Source: a virus. From it: a stretch of 28,359 nucleotides of DNA. The stretch covers positions 1-28,359 of the IMG/VR virus record IMGVR_UViG_3300025102_000205. One strand, 5' to 3'. Both the position numbers and the translations under genes were made by a program. This document shows, piece by piece, positions 23,001-28,359 of this stretch (position 1 is its first letter; each line of letters begins with the position of its first letter). The notes below the pieces were generated by a model that worked only from the letters and a program-made list of their open reading frames with translations, searched no databases and had not been told where the DNA came from.

Positions 23001-23238
23001 TCAATTACAACCAAAATCATTTGAATTTAAACCAGATAGAGAGGTAGAAGATACGGATGGAATTGAAAGATATGGATTCTTAGCTCAAGATGTTTTAGAA
23101 CTTGAAGGAGACAATCCTGTTGTAGTAAATAAAAATGATGAAGATAAATTAAAAATGACTAATGATTATTTAGTGCCAATATTAGTAAATGCAATAAAAG
23201 AACTAAAAGCAGAAATAGAAATATTAAAAAATAAATAA
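20035..23238 (+). CDS. Tail fibre with YadA-like repeat stalk and S74 chaperone
   Basis: 1067 aa, opening MAIKILSSENITGNVHLTDE. About residues 460-935 consist of some twenty short repeats of the type NTAIG..AL......(S/G)(N)N(T/V)A(V/I)G, with NNVAIGRSALQDL, NTAVGHRVL and NVAIGYASM examples. These match the left-handed beta-roll head repeats of YadA-like trimeric adhesins, a rigid trimeric stalk. The S74 domain follows: S970-D-A-R-D-K975 GNVKDVPHGLDFVN, YGFLAQDVLELEGDN and the coil LVNAIKELKAEIEILKNK. Here the loop reads RDK instead of RLK but keeps Ser and Lys. It likely recognises a different surface from the two previous fibres. Confidence 0.9.
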   Translation: MAIKILSSENITGNVHLTDEKILAFRSTNDYSIQYRDLDFRFIGSADGTTNRFFSFGHYTSDNPAGTWNGKVYINSYTGAVGIGANLPDGNLEVIASTVVSGASDSVNNVLIGLQSANRPTIILDTADTTYTNRTWNITNVGSAGSLFIGRNGLDTMVMSNDGKVSVYNDFIINNSSPELYMQTGGSHYNWLLAAQESVDAGFEIASQPAAGGSFDIRMLIKGDTGRVAIGGTTTSANTLTLQGTGTELDLTNTSGSGKNYRFSSVSNGDFEIIDKTANQERMKIDTNGVVTFTSPQPIGVVFKTTSASYGAMNIYKDHTGTTRGAAGFNSTSMYFGGEANTNTILQAGGQTSLFCDEGSRNVVIKGTTINGAFGASNSILAVKAVSSGGEGIIQIQGQGNQNTDTVGQIQFYSYNVSTPYASIVGRRYTSDTEGSLVFNTSNVERFIIANDGDIYNRESVNRANTFYGYHAAKASATGTSNSAYGYEALYDLTTGTNNVAIGRSALQDLTVGASNVCIGNSAGSGGDFGESVFVGYLAGQVNTQGGIVGIGTEALKNNTSVNNTAVGHRVLINNTTGDSNTGLGFRALDTNVTGNNNTAIGSESLKNSTGGSNTAVGTQSSLDNTGGGQNVAVGVSALRVNTTGSNAVAIGWEALKSDVTVEESVAVGARALYSQTSGRNHAIGFHCLQDLTSGVYNTGVGGECMENVTTGGENTAMGAFALRFITTSGNNTAIGYKTLYSQTSGSSNTGVGHQAGEFINDANYTTLVGAQCGSLITNNDYNTMMGYYTGRNTTTGENNAFFGAIAGRFNSTGSRNTYIGCQAVDNQTHTGSDNTVVGFAAAQNIISGYDNILIGKGVASGLTTANANIGIGIDALDSCTSSAGNVAIGYASMGGGAMSGTGRNIALGDASMYNVTSGQNNIAIGWNAGRTGSNTPDSLGSITTNSNEIQMGNKSHSGAFIQIGWTTVSDARDKGNVKDVPHGLDFVNQLQPKSFEFKPDREVEDTDGIERYGFLAQDVLELEGDNPVVVNKNDEDKLKMTNDYLVPILVNAIKELKAEIEILKNK

Positions 23239-23261
23239 TTAACTTTATAAAAAATTAAATT

Positions 23262-23621
23262 ATGGCAAATTTTTATAAGTGGACAATAAATCAAATGAAT
23301 GCCCGTATTGAAGAAGATGGGAATAAAAATGTAATATTTAATGTACACTGGACATATACTGCTCAAGATGATAAAGATGCGAAATACTCCGCTAGTACAA
23401 TAGGAACTTACTCTTTGGAGTACAATCCTTCAACACCCTTTATACCTTATGCAGATGATGAGGCATTTGAAAATATTGTTATTGGATGGTTAAAAGACGG
23501 TTTGCCTGTTGCTGATATGGAAGCAAATTTATCTAAACAAATAGATTTAGAAAAAAAACCTATTGATGAAGACTTATATTTTACATGGGATAATCCACCA
23601 GTACCACCTATTGAAGAATAA
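23262..23621 (+). CDS. Conserved phage protein of unknown function (119 aa)
   Basis: MANFYKWTINQMNARIEEDG, then KNVIFNVHWTYTAQDDKDAK, a strand-rich middle (STIGTYSLEYNPSTPFIPYAD), and ENIVIGWLKDGLPVADMEAN before the end DLEKKPIDEDLYFTWDNPPV. The pattern (Y/F).W.I......(P/E).G...VV.NVHW...A.D......(S/G)..G...(F)IP...(E)..(V/I)GW is common, from memory, in marine phages of many hosts next to fibre genes, without a known role. It is acidic and soluble. A near-match promoter (TAACTTTA) lies just before it. I would call it virion- or tail-associated only by position. Confidence 0.7.
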   Translation: MANFYKWTINQMNARIEEDGNKNVIFNVHWTYTAQDDKDAKYSASTIGTYSLEYNPSTPFIPYADDEAFENIVIGWLKDGLPVADMEANLSKQIDLEKKPIDEDLYFTWDNPPVPPIEE

Positions 23622-23632
23622 TATTATTTTAC

Positions 23633-23640
23633 TATATTTG
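23633..23640 (+). promoter_or_regulatory. Bacteroidota -7 element TATATTTG
   Basis: Exact TAnnTTTG, 30 bases before the ATG at 23671, within a 49-base gap. Probably drives the small genes that lead into the packaging genes. Confidence 0.45.
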
Positions 23641-23670
23641 TTTTTTATAACTTAAATTAAATCTAATACT

Positions 23671-23922
23671 ATGGCAAAAATTACAGAAGAAGAATTAAAA
23701 AGACTTCAAGGCATGAATGCTGAGTTTACAAAAACTAAACTAGCACTTGCAGATTCATTACTTCAACAAAAAGAATTAATGGTTCAAATGGACAATCTAA
23801 GATCTGCATTTAAAGTAGATGAAAAAAATCTAATGGAAGCTTACGGAAACGATGTTTCTATTGATTTAGCAACTGGAGAAATAAAAGAAAAAACAGAAGA
23901 AGCACAAACTGTAGAAGAGTAA
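23671..23922 (+). CDS. Coiled-coil small protein (83 aa)
   Basis: MAKITEEELKRLQGMNAEFT followed by KTKLALADSLLQQKELMVQM and DNLRSAFKVDEKNLMEAYGN, then a short strand motif VSIDLATGEIKEKTEE. The middle is a long amphipathic helix suited to a coiled coil, and the end (YG...(I/V)D..TGEI) is a conserved pattern of phage proteins with the layout (I)T.EEL..L......F...K..L.D......L, unknown in function. It follows an internal promoter and lies three bases before the next gene. It may be an assembly chaperone or a scaffold; that is inference only. Confidence 0.65.
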   Translation: MAKITEEELKRLQGMNAEFTKTKLALADSLLQQKELMVQMDNLRSAFKVDEKNLMEAYGNDVSIDLATGEIKEKTEEAQTVEE

Positions 23923-23924
23923 AA

Positions 23925-24458
23925 ATGGCAAGAATAAGTAACACTAGCGTATATCCAAATATTAATCCTGTATTGTCAGATTACTTTGTTTTGACTGATG
24001 CTAATGATGACTTATCTACTAAAACTTGTACACTAGAGTCTTTACAACAACTTTATAATGTTGATGTAGTTTCAAAATCTATAACAGTTTCTCCACTTTA
24101 TCTAAATGTTTTAGCAACTCAAGACTTTGAAATACTTCCTGCACCAGGTTCTGCATATGTATATGACATACAAAGAATTGTCGTTTTTATGGATCCAGGC
24201 TCTACAGTGTATGATTTTGCAACAGATTTACCATCATTTGATATGGGATCATTAGCACTTAGTGATATTCAAATATCTACCATGAACTCTTCAACAGATG
24301 TTGTTGAAGTAATTTATACTGGAGGTACTACTAATTTTGTGTTACCAACTAATACTTCGGTGGTTTTGTCCAAAGCTGGTAGCAACCCTACACAAGGCAA
24401 TGGAACGCTTTATGTTAATATTTCTTACAGAAAACTAAAGTTAAATTCAACTTTCTAA
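23925..24458 (+). CDS. Virion-associated protein with MARIS attachment-like N-terminus
   Basis: 177 aa, low charge, rich in Thr, Ser and Val. Its start, MARISNTSVYPNINPVLSDY then STKTCTLESLQQLY, mirrors that of the gene at 10903, so the two likely share an N-terminal module. The rest (SPLYLNVLATQDFEILPAPG, PTNTSVVLSKAGSNPTQG) is a beta-rich domain with a closing strand GTLYVNISYRK. No signal peptide. The duplicated N-terminus suggests two different C-terminal domains mounted on the same virion position, which is inference. Confidence 0.65.
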   Translation: MARISNTSVYPNINPVLSDYFVLTDANDDLSTKTCTLESLQQLYNVDVVSKSITVSPLYLNVLATQDFEILPAPGSAYVYDIQRIVVFMDPGSTVYDFATDLPSFDMGSLALSDIQISTMNSSTDVVEVIYTGGTTNFVLPTNTSVVLSKAGSNPTQGNGTLYVNISYRKLKLNSTF

Positions 24459-24462
24459 TCAA

Positions 24463-24687
24463 ATGGACATCCGTAAGATTTCCATAGGAGCAGATTACAA
24501 GTCTGGTGCCATGCATTATATTGTAGGGCAAAGTGTTTTAGGAGGTTCATATGTTATTCATTTAATACAACACGACGCCTCTTCTAGTTCATTTAAAATA
24601 TGGATAGAAAAGAATCAAGAGTTAATTATGTGGAAAGAGTTTAAAAACACAATGCCCATTTCTGTAGAATATAATTTAAACTTTTAA
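24463..24687 (+). CDS. Conserved small phage protein (74 aa)
   Basis: MDIRKISIGADYKSGAMHYI then VGQSVLGGSYVIHLIQHDAS and a strand pair FKIWIEKNQELIMWKEF, ending MPISVEYNLNF. The pattern MDI.KI.IG.DYKS.AMHYIVGQ.V..G.Y.IH.I.......(Y)KIWIE......WKEF...MP.S.EYN..F is recurrent in marine Bacteroidota phages, from memory. It is compact, probably all-beta, function unknown. It overlaps the next gene by one base (TAATG), which couples it to the GroES-like protein and the packaging genes. Confidence 0.75.
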   Translation: MDIRKISIGADYKSGAMHYIVGQSVLGGSYVIHLIQHDASSSSFKIWIEKNQELIMWKEFKNTMPISVEYNLNF

Positions 24688-25253
24688 TGCAGTCTCCACA
24701 TTCTTTCATAGTTCGACCAGTAAAAGGAAGAAGGTATGACAATATAAAAGACATAGGTGGTATTGACTTTATAACTAGCGTTTCTAAAGAGGACCACAAA
24801 GCATCGAACAGACAAGCAGAAGTTGTGTCTACACCATTAAATTATTCTGGAGATATAAAAAAGGGCGATATACTATTAGTTCACCACAATGTTTTTAAAT
24901 TTTATTTTGACATGAAGGGTAGAGAAAAAAGTGGTAAAAGTTTTTTTAAAGAAGATTTATTCTTTATTGACAACGATCAGTTTTTTTTATATAACAAAAA
25001 AGGTAAATGGTATGGTCATGATAGATATTGTTTTGTAAAACCTATTCCAAAAAAAGATTTTTATTTAAAAGGTGTTGGTGTTAAGGAAGAACCTTTGCAT
25101 GGTGTAATAAAATACTCTAACAAACAATTAGAACAATTAGGTGTGAATGAAGGCGATGAAGTCTGTTTTACACCTGATAGTGAATATGAGTTTTATGTTG
25201 ATGATGAAAAATTATATCGTATGTTTACTAATAACATAGCATTAACATTATGA
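24687..25253 (+). CDS. Tandem GroES-like (chaperonin-10-like) protein
   Basis: 188 aa that reads as two GroES-like halves. The first: SFIVRPVKGRRYDNIKDIGG followed by IDFIT, resembling the GroES opening and mobile loop (IRPL..RV...(E)....GGI(V)LT), then AEVVSTPLNY...GDIKKGDILLVHHNV. The second: YCFVKPIPKK (about 114-123), GVIKYSNKQLEQLGVNEGDE, VCFTPDSEYEFYVDDEKLYR and MFTNNIALTL, close to GroES G.V...G......VKVGD.V.F.....(E).......E....(E)SDI.A. It differs from the canonical groES encoded at 5029. It may be a lid for GroEL, a GroES decoy, or a virion or assembly factor with the fold reused. The fold call is by pattern and not searched. Confidence 0.6.
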   Translation: MQSPHSFIVRPVKGRRYDNIKDIGGIDFITSVSKEDHKASNRQAEVVSTPLNYSGDIKKGDILLVHHNVFKFYFDMKGREKSGKSFFKEDLFFIDNDQFFLYNKKGKWYGHDRYCFVKPIPKKDFYLKGVGVKEEPLHGVIKYSNKQLEQLGVNEGDEVCFTPDSEYEFYVDDEKLYRMFTNNIALTL

Positions 25254-25528
25254 TGGATAGTAAAAAAATAAAAGAAGAAATAATTAAAGCTGGTGAAAAA
25301 GCAGTTATACAATTAATTAAAGTAGCAAAAGAAGATATTATTAAATACGAAAAAGATGATGAGTTGGCGGCTGACAGATTGAAAAATGCAGCCGCTACAA
25401 AAAAACTTGCTATCTTTGATGCATTCGAGATATTAAAAAGAATTGAAGATGAAAAGCAATTAATAGATGGAATTGACATAGTTAAAAATAATACGCCTAA
25501 AGGATTTGCAGAATCAAGATCAAAATAG
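25250..25528 (+). CDS. Candidate small terminase subunit or TerL partner (92 aa)
   Basis: An all-helical protein: MMDSKKIKEEIIKAGEKAVI, then QLIKVAKEDIIKYEKDDELA, ADRLKNAAATKKLAIFDAFE and ILKRIEDEKQLIDGIDIVKN. The ELAADRLKNAAATKKLAIFDAFEIL-type segment is recurrent, from memory, directly upstream of TerL in marine Bacteroidota phages. Small, helical and in front of TerL suits a small terminase, but I see no helix-turn-helix and would not assign it firmly. Two adjacent ATGs exist. It overlaps the gene before by ATGA and the TerL frame by 23 bases. Confidence 0.6.
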   Translation: MMDSKKIKEEIIKAGEKAVIQLIKVAKEDIIKYEKDDELAADRLKNAAATKKLAIFDAFEILKRIEDEKQLIDGIDIVKNNTPKGFAESRSK

Positions 25529-27755
25529 TTTATTTAGAAAGCTGTACAAAATTGTGCCAAACAATGTTATGGCAACAAAGAACAGAGCACGTACATGGCT
25601 ATATGGTTATAATCCTAAATATGATTTTGTAGTAATTTCTAAAACTGGGCAAATTGATCAAATAATAAATATAAATGGTTTAAATATTGCCTTACCTAAG
25701 CCTCCCGCGCGCGTGTATGCGAGAGACAAAAAACAAAAAGAACAATATTGGGAGCCACATGTTTTGCCTAAAGAGTTAAAAAGAATACAGTCTATATTCC
25801 ATTGGCACGAAACACCACCACAATTTAAAAACAAATGGGTAGATTATATTGAGCAAGAGTTTGACAGGAGAGATGAAGGTTTTTGGTTTATGAATAATGG
25901 AGAACCAACCTATATAACTGGCACTCATTATATGTATCTGCAATGGACAAAAATTGATGTTGGTCATCCAGATTTTAGAGAAGCAAATAGATTGTTTTAT
26001 ATTTTTTGGGAAGCATCTAAAGCGGATAAAAGAAGTTTCGGTATGTGTTATTTAAAAATAAGACGTTCTGGATTTTCTTTTATGAGTTCATGTGAGGGTG
26101 TAAACACTGCAACAATTACTAAAGACTCAAGAATAGGTATACTTTCTAAAACTGGTGCCGATGCCAAAAAAATGTTTACAGATAAAATTGTACCTATTTC
26201 TAACAATTATCCGTTCTTTTTTAAACCCATACAAGATGGTATGGATAAACCTAAAACTGAATTAGCTTATAGAGTTCCAGCTTCTAAAATTACAAAAAAA
26301 AATATGTATGTTATAGATGAGGAAGAGTTAGAGGGATTAGACACTACAATTGACTGGAAAAATACATCTGACAACAGTTATGATGGTGAGAAGCTACAGC
26401 TTTTACTTCATGATGAAAGTGGTAAATGGGAAAGACCTGAAAACATTTTAAACAACTGGAGGGTTACAAAAACATGTCTTAGGTTAGGTAGTAAAGTTAT
26501 TGGCAAATGTATGATGGGTTCGACATCTAATGCTTTGGATAAAGGAGGTGCTAATTTTAAATCTTTATACGAAGATTCGGATTGCATGAAAAGAAATTCT
26601 AATGGACAAACAAAAAGTGGTTTATATAATTTGTTTGTTCCGATGGAATGGAATATGGAAGGTTTTATAGATAGATATGGAATGCCTGTATTAAAAACTC
26701 CTAAAGAACCAGTTATGGGTATAGATGGAGAATTAATTTATCAAGGAGCTATTGATTATTGGCAAAACGAAGTAGAATCACTTAAAAACGATCCAGATGC
26801 ATTAAACGAGTTTTATAGACAATTCCCAAGATCTGAGTCTCATGCTTTTAGAGATGAAAGCAAACAGTCGTTATTTAATCTGACAAAAATATATCAACAA
26901 ATAGATTACAATGATTCTTTAATAATGCAACATCATGTAACCCAAGGAGGTTTTCATTGGAAAGATGGAATAAAAGATTCTAAGGTAATATGGAGCCCAA
27001 ATAAAAGAGGAAGATTTTTTGTAACTTACATTCCAAAGGCTTCGCTTCAAAATAACGTTATAGAAAGAGGAGGGCATAAACGACCAGGAAATGAACATCT
27101 TGGTTCATTTGGTTGTGACTCTTATGACATTTCTGGAGTTGTTGTTGGGAAAGGTTCTAACGGATCATTACATGGGTTGACTAAATTTAATATGGATGAC
27201 GCACCTAGTAATGAGTTTTTTCTTGAATATATAGCCAGACCTCAAACAGCCGAAATATTTTTCGAAGAAGTTTTAATGGCTTGTGTTTTTTATGGTATGC
27301 CAATATTATGCGAAAACAATAAACCACGTTTGCTGTATCATTTTAAAAATAGAGGATATAGGGGGTATTGTTTAAATAGACCAGATAAAAAATATAACAA
27401 GTTATCTAAAACCGAAAGAGAATTAGGTGGGATACCTAATAGCTCAGAAGATGTAAAACAATCACATGCATCTGCAATTGAATCCTATATAGAAAAACAT
27501 GTAGGATTGGATTTAGATGGAACTTATAGAGATAAAGATGTTATGGGTACAATGTATTTTCAACGAACACTAGAAGACTGGGCGAAGTTCGATATAACTA
27601 ATAGAACAAAATTTGATGCCGCAATAAGTTCTGGTTTAGCAATTATGTCTAATCAGAAACACCTATACACCCCAACTCAAAAACAATCAAAAATAAGCAT
27701 TAACTTTGCAAGATATAATAACAAAAGTTCAGTTAGTCAATTACTTAAAAGATGA
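25506..27755 (+). CDS. terL: Terminase large subunit (DNA packaging ATPase/nuclease)
   Basis: Up to 749 aa from a TTG at 25506, or 728 from the first ATG (25569). The segment before that ATG (SLFRKLYKIVPNNV) looks conserved to me, favouring the TTG. N-terminal ATPase domain: YITGTHYMYLQW (136-147), the Walker-A place IRRSGFSFMSS (185-195) where the usual Lys-Ser/Thr is replaced by Phe-Ser, ILSKTGADAKKMF (212-224), Walker B LQLLLHDE (297-304) and coupling motif GSTSN (338-342). C-terminal RNase-H-like nuclease: GCDSYD (536-541), LCENN with Glu603, and a late acidic SSEDVKQS. It would pump DNA into the prohead through the portal and cut it. It overlaps the portal gene by ATGA. Confidence 0.93.
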   Translation: MQNQDQNSLFRKLYKIVPNNVMATKNRARTWLYGYNPKYDFVVISKTGQIDQIININGLNIALPKPPARVYARDKKQKEQYWEPHVLPKELKRIQSIFHWHETPPQFKNKWVDYIEQEFDRRDEGFWFMNNGEPTYITGTHYMYLQWTKIDVGHPDFREANRLFYIFWEASKADKRSFGMCYLKIRRSGFSFMSSCEGVNTATITKDSRIGILSKTGADAKKMFTDKIVPISNNYPFFFKPIQDGMDKPKTELAYRVPASKITKKNMYVIDEEELEGLDTTIDWKNTSDNSYDGEKLQLLLHDESGKWERPENILNNWRVTKTCLRLGSKVIGKCMMGSTSNALDKGGANFKSLYEDSDCMKRNSNGQTKSGLYNLFVPMEWNMEGFIDRYGMPVLKTPKEPVMGIDGELIYQGAIDYWQNEVESLKNDPDALNEFYRQFPRSESHAFRDESKQSLFNLTKIYQQIDYNDSLIMQHHVTQGGFHWKDGIKDSKVIWSPNKRGRFFVTYIPKASLQNNVIERGGHKRPGNEHLGSFGCDSYDISGVVVGKGSNGSLHGLTKFNMDDAPSNEFFLEYIARPQTAEIFFEEVLMACVFYGMPILCENNKPRLLYHFKNRGYRGYCLNRPDKKYNKLSKTERELGGIPNSSEDVKQSHASAIESYIEKHVGLDLDGTYRDKDVMGTMYFQRTLEDWAKFDITNRTKFDAAISSGLAIMSNQKHLYTPTQKQSKISINFARYNNKSSVSQLLKR

Positions 27756-28359
27756 AAGACGTTACAATTAATATACAATCTGCTGCTTTTCCTGATCAAT
27801 TTGTTTCAGACTCAACAAAAGACACAGTAGAATATGGTTTACAGATAGGACAAGCAATACAATATGAATGGTTTAGAAGAGATAATGGTTCATGTAGATT
27901 TTATGATCAGTGGGGTGAGTTCATGCGTCTGCGCTTGTACGCGCGAGGGGAGCAGTCAATTGCTAAATATAAAAATGAATTAGCTATAGATGGTGATTTA
28001 TCTTATTTGAATTTAGATTGGACACCAGTTCCTATTATACCAAAGTTTGTCGATATTGTTGTAAATGGAATGTCTGATAGATTATTTAAAGTAAAAGCAT
28101 ATGCAGAAGACGCAATGTCTGCTGAAAAAAGAAACGAGTTTCAAAAACAAATAGAAGGTGAAGTAATAGCAAAACCTTTATTCAATCAAATACAAGAAGA
28201 CTTTGGTATAAATGTATTCCAGTCTGATCCAGGTGAACTTCCAGAATCAGATGAAGAAATGGAATTGTACATGAATATGAAATACAAGCCAGCTGTTGAA
28301 ATAGCAGAGGAGGTTGCAATTAATACATTATTTTCTGAAAATCATTACAATGATATAAG
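27752..28359 (+). CDS. Portal protein, partial (N-terminal 202 residues)
   Basis: The frame starts MKDVTINIQSAAFPDQFVSD, coupled to terL by ATGA, and runs off the window. Typical portal layout follows: EWFRRDNGSCRFYDQWGEF, RLYARGEQSIAKYKNELAI, DGDLSYLNLDWTPVPIIPKF and VDIVVNGMSDRLFKVKAYAE, then helical SAEKRNEFQKQIEGEVIA. The (N)LDW.PVPIIPK.VD..(V/I)..G(M/I)..R wording is what I recall for portals of marine Bacteroidota phages. The product would form the ring through which DNA enters and to which TerL docks. Around 27925-27950 the codons turn abruptly GC-rich (CGT CTG CGC ... GCG CGA GGG) in an otherwise AT-rich gene. Confidence 0.8.
   Translation, partial: MKDVTINIQSAAFPDQFVSDSTKDTVEYGLQIGQAIQYEWFRRDNGSCRFYDQWGEFMRLRLYARGEQSIAKYKNELAIDGDLSYLNLDWTPVPIIPKFVDIVVNGMSDRLFKVKAYAEDAMSAEKRNEFQKQIEGEVIAKPLFNQIQEDFGINVFQSDPGELPESDEEMELYMNMKYKPAVEIAEEVAINTLFSENHYNDI

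Overview
This window looks like part of a tailed bacteriophage genome (Caudoviricetes), most likely a lytic phage of a marine Bacteroidota (Flavobacteriia-like) host. The phage assignment rests on a terminase large subunit, the start of a portal protein, an amidase endolysin, a three-TM-type holin and three large tail-fibre proteins with C-terminal S74 intramolecular chaperone domains. The host assignment rests on the strongly AT-rich composition, on several exact copies of the Bacteroidota promoter element TAnnTTTG just upstream of genes, and on A/T-rich leaders without Shine-Dalgarno sequences. No integrase, replication gene or complete tRNA is visible here, so temperate lifestyle cannot be judged.

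Layout. (1) 1-2389, minus strand: a tight operon of small, mostly unknown genes, probably early or accessory. It holds a winged-helix-like protein and, between two genes, a 43-nt RNA element with a perfect tRNA T-arm. (2) 2390-2893: a gene-poor divergent control region with G-runs and an inverted repeat. (3) 2894-5286, plus strand: a small gene, a repeat-rich upstream region with a good Bacteroidota promoter, then a phage-encoded chaperonin pair, groEL followed by groES (the reverse of the usual bacterial order). A minus-strand winged-helix-like gene (5249-5734) converges on groES and overlaps it. (4) 5786-8485: a run of fourteen tiny genes, mostly very Lys/Arg-rich and often Cys-containing, with one HExxH zincin-like protein among them. 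(5) 8516-10860: a virion-like protein, two TM plus coiled-coil proteins, a secreted thioredoxin-fold protein without its active-site cysteines, and the lysis pair amidase/holin. (6) 10903-23238: an adhesion module of six fibre or structural proteins, three with S74 domains and one with a YadA-like repeat stalk. (7) 23262-25528: small conserved genes, including a protein that reads as two tandem GroES-like domains, and a candidate small terminase. (8) 25506-28359: TerL and the N-terminal part of the portal protein, which runs off the window.

How it may work together (inference): the genome invests heavily in folding. It encodes a GroEL/GroES machine, a second GroES-like protein near the packaging genes, and self-cleaving chaperone domains on each giant fibre. 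The most unusual items are the tandem GroES-like protein, the tRNA-like minihelix in the left operon, the cluster of basic and Cys-containing micro-proteins, a homopolymer repeat inside a signal-peptide sequence that could phase-shift the gene, and scattered CGCG-rich patches in otherwise AT-rich coding sequence.
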